Part shown: one piece after another, positions 9,271 through 17,564 of the stretch
How the letters are laid out: each line of letters begins with the position of its first letter
Position numbering within the stretch: position 1 is the first letter of the stretch
Origin: UBA5336 sp964415675
GTDB lineage: Bacteria; Pseudomonadota; Alphaproteobacteria; Caulobacterales; Hyphomonadaceae
Length of the DNA: 64,000 nt
Assembly (NCBI GenBank): GCA_964415675.1
Contig: CAYQBG010000001.1
Coordinates: forward strand, 62,001 to 126,000
Direction: 5' to 3'
Notes under the pieces: model-generated
Told to the model about the DNA's origin: nothing
What the model saw: the letters and a program-made list of their open reading frames with translations, nothing else
Database searches by the model: none
Program-made: the position numbers and the translations under genes

Positions 9271-9819
9271 ATGCTATTCATCCTTGCTGATGCATCAGGA
9301 GCATATGGCGACGCAGCTAGCGGCGACATGACGGGCGGCTTTCCTGCCTTTGAGACCCAGTACTGGTCCGGCCAGATATTCTGGCTTATTGTCACGTTTG
9401 CGCTTCTATATCTGATCCTGTCGAAAATCGTCCTGCCCAAGATCGCCTCGACCCTGGAGCGTCGCGGCTCAAGGATCGCGAGCGATCTGGATGAGGCGGC
9501 AGGTCTGAATGACAAGGCAAAAGAGGCCGAGCAGGCGCTCTCCGTAAAGCTGGCCGAAGCGCGCGCACGCGCGCACGAAACTGCAGCAGGTGCTCGCGCC
9601 GAGATCGAAACCGAAATTGCCGAGGCGACACGCAAGGTTGATGAGGAAATTTCCCAGCAGCTTGCAGAGGCTGAGACAAAAATTGCGGACATGCGACGTG
9701 AAGCAATGACAAATGTAGAATCTATCGCAGCTGATGCGGCAGAAGCCATGATGTCCCGCTTCGGGCATACTGTGTCCCGGGATACGGCGCTCAAAGCGGT
9801 CGAGTCCGCGCTCAACTGA
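9271..9819 (+). CDS. ATP synthase F0 subunit b' (AtpF2/AtpG)
   Basis: Peripheral-stalk subunit b', one of two b-type genes typical of alphaproteobacteria and phototrophs. The 182-residue product has a short N-terminal extension, one transmembrane helix at about residues 28-50 (FWLIVTFALLYLIL) and a long Ala/Glu-rich coiled coil. The ATG at 9271 is preferred over a GTG at 9217 because AGGA lies six bases upstream. Confidence 0.9.
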   Translation: MLFILADASGAYGDAASGDMTGGFPAFETQYWSGQIFWLIVTFALLYLILSKIVLPKIASTLERRGSRIASDLDEAAGLNDKAKEAEQALSVKLAEARARAHETAAGARAEIETEIAEATRKVDEEISQQLAEAETKIADMRREAMTNVESIAADAAEAMMSRFGHTVSRDTALKAVESALN

Positions 9820-9851
9820 TTGTCGCAAGGGCCAGAAGGAAGTTCACTGAT

Positions 9852-10400
9852 ATGACGACACGCATTCTGCCCCTGATCGTTGCGAGCCTTGTGGCAGCCC
9901 CCTTTGCCCATGCCGCCAAGGGCCCGCCTTGGCTCGATCCGGCGACGAATACCGCACTTGCCGCACTCATCGTCTTCCTCGCGATCGTCTGGTACGCAGG
10001 CGGCTTCCGCTTCGTTGGTAATTTGCTCGACACCCGCAAGGACGAGATCAGCAAGCGCATTGAGGAGGCACGCGCATTGCGCGAAGAAGCTTCGGCCGCA
10101 CTCGCCGCAGCAGAGCGCCGACGCCGCGAAGCCAAGAAGGACGCCGAGGAAATCATCCGGCGGGCCCGCGAAGATGCAGATATGTTGAAACGCCAGTCCT
10201 CCGAAGAGATGAAACGCCGGCTGGCCCGTCGCCAGTCGCTCGCGGAAGCACGAATCGCTCGCGCTGAAGAAGAGGCCACAGCCGAGGTTCGTCGCGCGGC
10301 AGCCGACGCCGCCGCGAAGGCCGCGCGGACGATGTTGCGTGAACGCGACGGAGAGGACTCCTTTGAGCGCGCGGCTCAGGCTATCGAGATAGCCCTTTAA
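9852..10400 (+). CDS. atpF: ATP synthase F0 subunit b
   Basis: Second b-type stalk subunit, 182 residues. The N-terminus resembles a cleavable signal (hydrophobic core ending AHA) followed by a transmembrane helix at about 33-53 and a long charged coiled coil rich in Arg/Glu/Ala. It lies 32 bases after b' and is the last gene of the F0 cluster; an intrinsic terminator follows 105 bases downstream. Confidence 0.93.
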   Translation: MTTRILPLIVASLVAAPFAHAAKGPPWLDPATNTALAALIVFLAIVWYAGGFRFVGNLLDTRKDEISKRIEEARALREEASAALAAAERRRREAKKDAEEIIRRAREDADMLKRQSSEEMKRRLARRQSLAEARIARAEEEATAEVRRAAADAAAKAARTMLRERDGEDSFERAAQAIEIAL

Positions 10401-10505
10401 CTGGGGTTTGAGCTGAAGCGGAATGCGCCTGAGCCCGCCGTACGCCTTATGAACACTTTTGAATGACGTATGCCGGCATGCGGAATTCCCTCATGGGATA
10501 TTCTA

Positions 10506-10538
10506 GGTCCGCAGAGTTGCGAACCATTTCTTTTTTCT
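10506..10538 (+). terminator. Intrinsic terminator of the atp F0 operon
   Basis: GGTCCGCA (10506-10513) pairs with TGCGAACC (10518-10525) across a GAGT loop with one C-A mismatch, followed by a T-rich run at 10526-10537. It lies between atpF and the convergent membrane-protein gene. Confidence 0.65.
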
Positions 10539-10551
10539 ACCCCGACACTTT

Positions 10552-10920
10552 TCAATCGCGCAGGCTGGCGAGCTCCTCATCAGATCGCTTGTCGCGCCCG
10601 AAGACGAGTTTCATCAGCCAGTGAGGCGCGAATCGTTCAATCGTTGGCCAGCGATCCAATATGCTTTCCATCCATCTACGCCCCCAAACGGAATTGCGTC
10701 CGAGCAGCACCACACCCACGATCACCACAGGCAGGCCGATCGGCACGAAGGGGAATGGCGTGATCATCGCCAGCGGGACACCCACCATTATGTGGACGAC
10801 GCCAAGAATGGCGAGAAACTGCCGAAGAAGTGTGCGCATCCCCTGCCCCACAGCAGCGATGGGCTGCACGGGCCCGCGCGTCTCGTCCTGATCGTCGTCT
10901 TGCATCTCGCTATCCGGCAT
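10552..10920 (-). CDS. Small membrane protein, PGPGW-like
   Basis: Protein of 122 residues of unknown function. The N-terminal 30 residues are acidic and polar. Two adjacent hydrophobic segments (about 34-56 and 58-76) are linked by a Pro-rich turn containing PFPFVPIGLP, then a basic tail with VWGRRW. This resembles the PGPGW group of putative transmembrane proteins, a weak assignment. The frame is open to 11007, but those residues look non-coding; the ATG at 10920 with AGG a few bases upstream is preferred. It is divergent from the acyltransferase gene. Confidence 0.6.
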   Translation of the reverse strand: MPDSEMQDDDQDETRGPVQPIAAVGQGMRTLLRQFLAILGVVHIMVGVPLAMITPFPFVPIGLPVVIVGVVLLGRNSVWGRRWMESILDRWPTIERFAPHWLMKLVFGRDKRSDEELASLRD

Positions 10921-11086
10921 TCGCCTAATATGGACAGTTCTTCCCGCTGTGCCATAGGAAACCAACACAGTTTCGGATGTCTCGCGGCAATGATGCAGAT
11001 AAGCCATGAATCCGGCCAGAAAGCCGTGATATTCGATGCCGGACCCGAGCGGTCCGGGGGGACGCAGGCAGCGACAAGGCGATAAG

Positions 11087-12310
11087 ATGAAGCTCCACTC
11101 GATACAGGTCCTGCGCGCGCTCGCTGCGCTGATTGTCGTCGTTTATCATACGAAAGCCATTGAAGGGCTTATGATTGAAGGTCTTGGAAGCGATGAGGCC
11201 ACAATTGTGAACGGGTTCTGGGCCAAGGGATTTTCCGGCGTCGATCTGTTTTTCGTGATTTCAGGCTTCATCATGGTCTATGTCACCGGACGGGCAAGGG
11301 CGGGCACGGCGACCGCCACGGCTTTCCTGTTCTCCCGCGCAAGTCGTATCTATCCGCTCTGGTGGCTGTTTGCGTCGGTCATGGCGGTGTATTTCTGGGT
11401 GGCCTACGGCGTTCCCTACGATCTCCAGCGGACGCTCGGCTCAGACATGATCGAGCAGACGCCGATCCTGCATCTGGTATTTTCCTATCTTCTCATGCCT
11501 CAGCCCAACTGGCCTGTGCTCGGCGTAGGCTGGACGCTGATCCACGAAATGTATTTCTATATCGGTTTCAGCCTCTTGCTGTTGGCGCCCTGGCGCTGGC
11601 GTGGGTGGCTAATCGCGCTCTGGGGCGCCGGCGTTGTCGCAGGCTCGCTCGCAGGCCTTTCGGCGCCATTTGCGGGCGATTTTGTGCAACTCATCTTCTA
11701 TCCAATGACGCTGGAATTCGTGCTTGGCGCCTTTGCAGCCATGCTGGTCGTAAATGGTTATACCTTCCGACCGGCGCTAGTCTCGGGCCTGGGCGCGCTG
11801 CTCTTCATCGCGGCGCTCATCTGGCACCCGGACCCCGAACTGAACCCACAGGACGGCCTGATGTCGACCCTGCAATGGGGGCGAGTGCTATGGTTCGGCA
11901 TTCCGGCGGCAATCCTCGTCTATGGGCTTGCCGCTCTCGACATTGGCGGGCGATTTCGCGCTCACCGACTGCTCGTCTCGATCGGCGACTGGTCCTATGC
12001 GCTCTATCTGAGCCATATGCTGACGCTCAGCGCGCTCAGGCGGATCTTCCCCGTCGCAGCCGATATTGGCGAGCACAAGCTTGGCCTGCCGACAGAGCTT
12101 GCAAATCTGTTGCGCGTCGGCACGCCTGGCATCGCCGACAATCTTGTCTTTCTCGCCACAGGTCTGGTCGCCTCGGTTATCGTCGCCTGGCTAAGCTATC
12201 GCTTCTTCGAGACGCCCCTGCTTCGGGTTTTCGGCCGTTTCCGGGCCAGCCTGTTCGACACAAGAAAGCTGGCCCTTCATCCGGCGCCCATACGCGCATC
12301 GGTCTGGTAG
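11087..12310 (+). CDS. Acyltransferase 3 family (OafA/YrhL-like) membrane protein
   Basis: Integral membrane acyltransferase of 407 residues with about ten hydrophobic helices. The N-terminal signature IQVLRALAALIVVVYH carries the catalytic-type His of the family, and FSGVDLFFVISGFIM follows near residue 50. Such proteins O-acetylate cell-surface polysaccharides, lipid A or exported metabolites; the substrate cannot be told. The ATG at 11087 has an AAGG site; the frame opens earlier at 11036. It ends three bases from the convergent gcvPB stop. No polysaccharide cluster is nearby. Confidence 0.85.
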   Translation: MKLHSIQVLRALAALIVVVYHTKAIEGLMIEGLGSDEATIVNGFWAKGFSGVDLFFVISGFIMVYVTGRARAGTATATAFLFSRASRIYPLWWLFASVMAVYFWVAYGVPYDLQRTLGSDMIEQTPILHLVFSYLLMPQPNWPVLGVGWTLIHEMYFYIGFSLLLLAPWRWRGWLIALWGAGVVAGSLAGLSAPFAGDFVQLIFYPMTLEFVLGAFAAMLVVNGYTFRPALVSGLGALLFIAALIWHPDPELNPQDGLMSTLQWGRVLWFGIPAAILVYGLAALDIGGRFRAHRLLVSIGDWSYALYLSHMLTLSALRRIFPVAADIGEHKLGLPTELANLLRVGTPGIADNLVFLATGLVASVIVAWLSYRFFETPLLRVFGRFRASLFDTRKLALHPAPIRASVW

Positions 12311-12313
12311 GCC

Positions 12314-13891
12314 CTACTCTGCGGCCAGTGTCTCGCGCGCGGGCGGCGTCCATTTCAGGACGGGCTTGCGGGCCGCGCGTGTCTCATCCAGACGGCGCGT
12401 CGGCGCAAGATAGGGCGCCCCCTTCATCGTTTCGTCACCGGCCTTTGCGCGGTTTGCGACGTCGGTTAGCGCATCGCAGAAGCGATCAATCTCCGCCCGG
12501 CTCTCGGTTTCCGTCGGCTCGATCAGCATCGCCCCATGCACGACCAGCGGGAAATACATGGTCATTGGGTGATAGCCCTCATCAATGAGGGCCTTGGCGA
12601 TATCGAGCGTCTCGATTCCGCTCTCGCCAACGAAATCGTCCGAGAAAAGCGCCTCATGCATACAGAACCCGTCAAAGGCCGGGCTCATCACGTCTTTCAA
12701 GCGCGCCTGGATATAATTGGCGTTCAGCACCGCATCTTCAGCGGCCTGTTTGAGACCATCCGCGCCATGGCTGAGCATATAGGAGAGCGCGCGCACAAAC
12801 ATGCCCATCTGGCCATGGAAAGCGACCATGCGCCCGAAACTATGGGCAGCCTCGCGGCGATCCTCCTCGATCAGGGCGAAAACACCATCCTCATCGCGAA
12901 TGATGAAGGGCACAGGCGCGAAGGAAGAGAGGGCTTCGGAGAAGACGGTCGGTCCGGATCCCGGTCCTCCGCCGCCATGGGGCGTGGAGAAGGTCTTGTG
13001 CAGATTGATATGCATCGCATCGACGCCGAGATCGCCTGGGCGCACACGGCCCATGATGGCGTTGAAATTGGCACCGTCGCAGTAGAAATAGCCACCTGCA
13101 TCATGAATCAGGTCCGCAATCTCGCGGATATCGCGTTCGAACAGGCCGCAAGTGTTCGGATTGGTCAGCATGATACCGGCAATGTCGTCAGTATTTTCCA
13201 GTTTGGCGCGCAGCGCATCCATATCGACAAGCCCGTCCTTGCCGGCGTCGATTTCATCGACCGTGAAACCGCACTGGATGGCGGTCGCCGGATTTGTGCC
13301 ATGGGCCGAGGCTGGCACGAGCACGCGCCGGCGTGTTTCCAGCTCGCCGCGCGCTTCCAGCGCCTTGCGAATGGCCAGCATGCCGCACAGTTCGCCATGG
13401 GCGCCGGCCTTCGGGCTCATCGCAACCGCCGGCATGCCGGTCAGCAGTTTCAGCCAGCTGGCCAGTTCATCGATAAGGGCGAGCGCGCCCTGCACGGTCT
13501 GTTGCGGCTGGAGCGGATGGATATCGGCAAAGCCGGGCAGGCGCGCCATGCGTTCATTCAGGCGCGGATTGTGCTTCATCGTGCACGAGCCGAGCGGGAA
13601 CAGGCCGAGATCGATAGCGTAATTGCGCTGCGACAGGCGCACATAATGGCGCACAGCTTGCGGCTCTGACAGGCCCGGCAGGTCTACCGCGCGCTTGCGG
13701 GAAAGTCCCCCGAGACGGCTCTCACGGCCTTTCGGCGCGGGCAGGTCCACCCCGGTCTTGCCCCAGCGGTCGGTCTCGAAAATCAGCGGCTCATGCTGGA
13801 GCAGGCCGCGCGAGCCGGACACGGTTTCCGGCCCGGAAGTGGCGGCGATTTCGGCGGGGGCCGTCGGGCGGCCGGTGGAATTCATGGTCAT
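12314..13891 (-). CDS. gcvPB: Glycine dehydrogenase (decarboxylating) subunit 2
   Basis: PLP-binding half of the two-subunit P-protein, which decarboxylates glycine and passes the aminomethyl group to lipoyl-GcvH. The 525-residue protein carries the PLP Lys at residue 299 in INLHKTFSTPHGGGGPG. The N-terminal 30 residues are a low-complexity extension. ATGs at 13891 and 13885 are both possible. The GAGG ribosome-binding site lies inside the final codons of the upstream DUF2513 gene, two bases of gap separating stop and start. Confidence 0.96.
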   Translation of the reverse strand: MTMNSTGRPTAPAEIAATSGPETVSGSRGLLQHEPLIFETDRWGKTGVDLPAPKGRESRLGGLSRKRAVDLPGLSEPQAVRHYVRLSQRNYAIDLGLFPLGSCTMKHNPRLNERMARLPGFADIHPLQPQQTVQGALALIDELASWLKLLTGMPAVAMSPKAGAHGELCGMLAIRKALEARGELETRRRVLVPASAHGTNPATAIQCGFTVDEIDAGKDGLVDMDALRAKLENTDDIAGIMLTNPNTCGLFERDIREIADLIHDAGGYFYCDGANFNAIMGRVRPGDLGVDAMHINLHKTFSTPHGGGGPGSGPTVFSEALSSFAPVPFIIRDEDGVFALIEEDRREAAHSFGRMVAFHGQMGMFVRALSYMLSHGADGLKQAAEDAVLNANYIQARLKDVMSPAFDGFCMHEALFSDDFVGESGIETLDIAKALIDEGYHPMTMYFPLVVHGAMLIEPTETESRAEIDRFCDALTDVANRAKAGDETMKGAPYLAPTRRLDETRAARKPVLKWTPPARETLAAE

Positions 13892-13893
13892 TG

Positions 13894-14277
13894 CTAAACC
13901 TCAACGCCTGCGTGCTGCTTGATCTTTGTCTTGAGGAAGCCTTTTGCGATTTCGCCTATTAATTCCAGCGTCCAACCACCGGCTTTTGAACTTACTTCCT
14001 TCGTTTGAGCCCAAACTTCTGGATCCCTTATCGAATCCAAAAAATCATAACCATCCATCGAAAGAACTCCTATCGAATTAGAAGTATCCGTCCGGGCCGA
14101 TTTTCCGAAAAATCCTGCCCTTTCCATTATATATAAATGCTCATCAAGTATCTTTGGGTCGATGCCATCAGGAACTTCAATTAGCTCTTCGATCTGCACA
14201 TCCAAGTAGCCTCCGGCAGGCGCTTTTTGTTCAATGGTCAAGAGTATCGAGCGAACCAGGTCCATATTCCGCTGCAT
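13894..14277 (-). CDS. DUF2513 family protein inserted in the gcv operon
   Basis: Protein of 127 residues that resembles DUF2513: MDLVRSILLTIEQ at the N-terminus, a central GIDPKILDEHLYIMERAGF that looks like a winged-helix recognition region, then MDGYDFLDSIRDPEVW and a C-terminal GGWTLELIGEIAKGFL. DUF2513 proteins are often found in phage and mobile contexts; function is unknown. The ATG overlaps the gcvPA stop (TGATG) and the gene ends two bases before gcvPB, so it is translationally coupled on both sides. By eye its G+C is far lower than that of the flanking gcv genes, suggesting transfer. Confidence 0.8.
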   Translation of the reverse strand: MQRNMDLVRSILLTIEQKAPAGGYLDVQIEELIEVPDGIDPKILDEHLYIMERAGFFGKSARTDTSNSIGVLSMDGYDFLDSIRDPEVWAQTKEVSSKAGGWTLELIGEIAKGFLKTKIKQHAGVEV

Positions 14278-15620
14278 CACACCACCTCCCGAAGCGCATC
14301 CGCATAAGCTGCGATATCCGCTTCCTGCGTGCACTCGGTCGCCGCGGCGATGATCACATCGTCCATGTGCGCGTGCGGCAGGAGGCGCGAGGCGCGCACG
14401 CCGCCGAGGATGCCGCGCTCTTCGAGCATGGCGAGGACGGCTTCAGCATTGACCGGGGTGCGAAAGGCAAACTCATTGAAGAAGCGCGGGGTGAGGATTT
14501 CCACGCCCGGCACGCCCTCCAGCGCTTCGGCAAGGCCGCAGGCTGCGTCATGGTTGAGCTCGGCCAGCCGCGTCAGGCCCGCCCCGCCCAAGAGCGTCAT
14601 GTGCGCTGTGAAGGCCAGCGCGCAGAGCCCTGAATTGGTACAGATATTCGAAGTCGCCTTGTCGCGGCGGATATGCTGCTCGCGCGTCGAGAGCGTCAGC
14701 ACGAAGCCGCGCTGGCCATCTGCATCGACGGTCTCGCCGCAAAGCCGCCCTGGCATCTGGCGGGTAAGTTTCTGTGTCGCCGCAAACAGGCCGACATAGG
14801 GCCCGCCGAAATTCAGCGCGTTTCCGATGGACTGGCCCTCGCCTGCGGCAATGTCGGCGCCCATCTCGCCGGGCGGGGGCACCATTCCCAGCGCGACGGC
14901 CTCGGTGAAGACCGACACAAGCAGCGCGCCCTTTTCATGGGCCGCATCGGCGACGGCGGAAAGATCGCTGACCGTGCCGAAAACATTCGGACTCTGGCCG
15001 ATCAGGCAGGCGGTCTCGTCGCTCAGCGTATCAATCAGCGCGGCCTCACCATCAATCGCGGGCGGCAGCGCCACCACCTCGATGCCCTGCGCCTCGCACA
15101 GCGTCCTGGTGGCGGCGACATAATGTGGATGCACACCGCCCGACAGAACCACGCGCTTGCGCTTCGTCACCCGGCAGGCCATCAGCGCGGCTTCCGCACA
15201 GGAAGTGGAGCCGTCATACATGCTCGCATTGGCGACATCCATGGCGGTCAGCCCGGCCACCTGGGTCTGGAATTCGAACAGGCTCTGCAGCGTACCCTGA
15301 GCGATTTCCGGCTGGTAGGGCGTATAGGTTGTCAGGAATTCCGAGCGCTGGATGATATGATCGACGCTGGCGGGCACATGGTGCTTATAGGCGCCGCAAC
15401 CGACGAAGAACCGGCCTTCACTGGCCGTGCGGTTCTGAACGGCGAGATTGGAGAGATGGCGCTCGACGGCCAGCTCGCCCTGATGGTCGGGCAGGCCTTC
15501 AATCGGGCCGGGCAGGCGTGCTTCGGCGGGCACGCTTTCGAAAAAGGCATCGACCGACGGCGCGCCGATGCGTGCCAGCATGGCCACGCGGTCTTCCGGG
15601 GTAAGGGGGAGGTATCTCAT
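14277..15620 (-). CDS. gcvPA: Glycine dehydrogenase (decarboxylating) subunit 1
   Basis: Alpha half of the two-subunit glycine decarboxylase, 447 residues, homologous to aminotransferase-fold domains but without the PLP lysine. It starts with the family-typical RYLPLTPEDRVAML and contains the GAYKHHVP and YTPYQPEIAQGTLQ segments near residues 75 and 100. It works with GcvPB, GcvH and GcvT. It starts 27 bases after gcvH, and its stop overlaps the inserted DUF2513 gene rather than gcvPB. Confidence 0.96.
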   Translation of the reverse strand: MRYLPLTPEDRVAMLARIGAPSVDAFFESVPAEARLPGPIEGLPDHQGELAVERHLSNLAVQNRTASEGRFFVGCGAYKHHVPASVDHIIQRSEFLTTYTPYQPEIAQGTLQSLFEFQTQVAGLTAMDVANASMYDGSTSCAEAALMACRVTKRKRVVLSGGVHPHYVAATRTLCEAQGIEVVALPPAIDGEAALIDTLSDETACLIGQSPNVFGTVSDLSAVADAAHEKGALLVSVFTEAVALGMVPPPGEMGADIAAGEGQSIGNALNFGGPYVGLFAATQKLTRQMPGRLCGETVDADGQRGFVLTLSTREQHIRRDKATSNICTNSGLCALAFTAHMTLLGGAGLTRLAELNHDAACGLAEALEGVPGVEILTPRFFNEFAFRTPVNAEAVLAMLEERGILGGVRASRLLPHAHMDDVIIAAATECTQEADIAAYADALREVV

Positions 15621-15647
15621 GGCAGAGGTCCTGTGCGTCCTGTATTG

Positions 15648-16046
15648 TCAGTTCGCCTCGTCGGCGCAGAATTTACGATAGGCATCTTCATCCATCAGCG
15701 CCTTGAGTTCATCGCCATCGGCGACTCTAAGGACACAGAACCAGCCGCCGGCCTCGGGGGCTTCATTGACCTTCTCCGGCGCGTCTTCCAGCTCACCATT
15801 CACATCCACGATTTCACCGGAGATCGGGGCATAGACATCGCTGGCCGCCTTCACACTCTCGACCACTGCCATGTCATCGCCGCGCTTGAAGCTCTTCCCT
15901 TTTTCAGGAAGTTCGACAAAGACCACATCGCCGAGCTGTTCTGCGGCGAACAGCGTGATGCCGACTGTGGCCAGTTCGCCATGTACGGTGACCCATTCAT
16001 GGTCGCGGGTGTAATAGCGCGGTTGCATTGTCCGGTCCTCTGCCAT
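15648..16046 (-). CDS. gcvH: Glycine cleavage system H protein
   Basis: Lipoyl-carrier protein of 132 residues that shuttles the aminomethyl group between P, T and L proteins. The lipoylation Lys lies in ESVKAASD at residue 66, and HEWV near the N-terminus is typical. ATGs exist at 16058, 16046 and 16028; 16046 is preferred because GGAGG lies five bases upstream. Confidence 0.94.
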   Translation of the reverse strand: MAEDRTMQPRYYTRDHEWVTVHGELATVGITLFAAEQLGDVVFVELPEKGKSFKRGDDMAVVESVKAASDVYAPISGEIVDVNGELEDAPEKVNEAPEAGGWFCVLRVADGDELKALMDEDAYRKFCADEAN

Positions 16047-16066
16047 GGAGGCCTCCATTCTTTGTA

Positions 16067-17230
16067 TCAGGATTTGCGTTTGTAACGGTGGGGCACGAAG
16101 GGCAACTCGGCGATTTCGGCTGGCCTTGACTTGCCGCGCACCATCAGCTCGAGCGGCGTTCCGGGGCTGGCAAGATCGGCGCGCACATAGCCCATGGCGA
16201 CCGGGCCATCGACACTGGGGCCGAAGCCGCCAGAGGTGACGATACCGACCTTCTCGCCATTGACGTGGATTTCAGTGCTCTCACGTGCCGGTGCGCGCTC
16301 CAGCGGGCGTATTCCGACGCGTTTTTCCGCCGGGCCCGCGCCAAGCGCCTTGAGGATACGTTCGGCGCCCGGGAAATCGGCGCGCTCGCGGCGAATTTTC
16401 TGGATCAGCCAGGCTAGATCGGCTTCGACGGGATCGCGGCTGGCATCCATGTCATGGCCATACAGGCAAAGTCCGGCTTCCAGGCGCAGACTATCGCGCG
16501 CGCCTAGCCCGGCCGGTTTTACTCGCGGATCCTCCAGTAGCGCTTTGACGAGCCCAAGCCCAGTCTCATTGTTTGGAAGCAGGAGTTCAAATCCGTCCTC
16601 ACCGGTATAGCCCGCCCGCGAAACCATGAAGCGCTCACCATCTTGCTGAACATGGGCGCAGCGCATGAAGCCAAGTTGGGCCGCTTGGGGGAAATGCAGC
16701 TCGATCACGCGCTCAGCCTCAGGCCCCTGCAAGGCGACCAGAATACGGTTATCGGCACGTTGCAGCATGGCCACATCGCCCAGTTCACGCTCGATCAGCG
16801 CCCAGTCATCCTGTTTCACGGCACCGTTGACCACGATGTACAGCGTGCCATCCAGCGACGTGTCGGGCATGCGCGTGACGATCAGGTCGTCGAGGATGCC
16901 GCCTTCGTCATTCAGGAGCACGGTTAGTCGCGCCTGACCGGGCTTCAGGCCGACGATATTGCTCGGCACAAGCCGTTCAAGGCCGGCGGAAATTCTCTCA
17001 TGAGCACCCGGCTCACCAAGCCCGTCTTTCAGGAACAGGAAACACGGCCCCATATGCGACACGTCGAACAGGCTCGCATGGCCCCGGCACCACAAATGCT
17101 CGGCTTTCACCCCATCGGGGTACTGAACCGGCATCTCATAGCCCGCAAACGGCACCATTTTGCCGCCAAGCTCCAGATGCAGGTCATGAAGCGGCGTGCG
17201 CCGCAGGTCATTGGAATCGGTCTCACCCAT
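16067..17230 (-). CDS. gcvT: Glycine cleavage system T protein (aminomethyltransferase)
   Basis: Transfers the methylene group of aminomethyl-GcvH to tetrahydrofolate and releases ammonia. The 387-residue protein begins RRTPLHDLHLELGGKMVPFAG after a short leader and has the folate-binding domain and a C-terminal barrel ending VPHRYKR. The frame is open for another 87 codons upstream, but that segment is the glycine riboswitch and is not coding. The ATG at 17230 is preceded by AAAGG. It is the first gene of the gcv operon. Confidence 0.95.
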   Translation of the reverse strand: MGETDSNDLRRTPLHDLHLELGGKMVPFAGYEMPVQYPDGVKAEHLWCRGHASLFDVSHMGPCFLFLKDGLGEPGAHERISAGLERLVPSNIVGLKPGQARLTVLLNDEGGILDDLIVTRMPDTSLDGTLYIVVNGAVKQDDWALIERELGDVAMLQRADNRILVALQGPEAERVIELHFPQAAQLGFMRCAHVQQDGERFMVSRAGYTGEDGFELLLPNNETGLGLVKALLEDPRVKPAGLGARDSLRLEAGLCLYGHDMDASRDPVEADLAWLIQKIRRERADFPGAERILKALGAGPAEKRVGIRPLERAPARESTEIHVNGEKVGIVTSGGFGPSVDGPVAMGYVRADLASPGTPLELMVRGKSRPAEIAELPFVPHRYKRKS

Positions 17231-17294
17231 GGGCCAGCGCCTTTGCAGAGCTGCAGCAGAAGCATCAACGCCCTCGCGCTGCCCGACCTGCCGC

Positions 17295-17505
17295 CTGCCC
17301 CCGCTGTCTCGGCGCCTGAGAGATTCCGCCCTGCACGCTTTGCTTCGCGGCCGGCTTGCTCCTTCGGCGAGGCCCGGGGCGGTCTTGGCGCCGCCCTGCC
17401 TCTTTCCAGCGTGTGGACCCGTCATCCGGTCCTGGAGCCTGAGCGTTTCCGGGGCGGTTGCGCCTTCGGCGGCAGGATCAGAGCCCTGCACTCTCCCGGG
17501 GACGG
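17295..17505 (-). promoter_or_regulatory. Tandem glycine riboswitch upstream of gcvT
   Basis: Two glycine aptamers follow each other on the minus strand. Aptamer 1 (about 17505-17421) shows GGGAGAG, then GCCGAAGGCGCAA, then GGAAACGCTCAGGC and AGGACCG. Aptamer 2 (about 17420-17295) shows GGAAAGAG, GCCGAAGGAGCAA, GGAATCTCTCAGGC and GAGACAG. These are the conserved blocks of the gcvT-motif glycine riboswitch in the correct order. In this family, glycine binding usually turns on glycine cleavage genes. A linker of about 65 bases separates it from the gcvT start. Confidence 0.93.
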
Positions 17506-17519
17506 GTTCAATGACTCAC

Positions 17520-17548
17520 AAACTAGAATCGATTCCGGCGCGCGGCAA
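17520..17548 (-). promoter_or_regulatory. Predicted gcv operon promoter
   Basis: On the minus strand, TTGCCG (17548-17543) and TAGTTT (17525-17520) are separated by 17 bases. This places transcription start near 17512, a few bases before the first aptamer. The site lies in the short gap after aroC. Confidence 0.5.
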
Positions 17549-17564
17549 GCGATTCACCACTCAA

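Noticed and set aside
12536..13669. 377-codon plus-strand open frame
   Set aside because: Antisense to gcvPB with its PLP motif; no independent support.
14673..16085. 470-codon plus-strand open frame
   Set aside because: Antisense to gcvPA and gcvH, rich in Arg/His/Gly as typical of a shadow frame.
17231..17491. N-terminal extension of gcvT
   Set aside because: Coincides with the tandem glycine riboswitch and does not align with GcvT.
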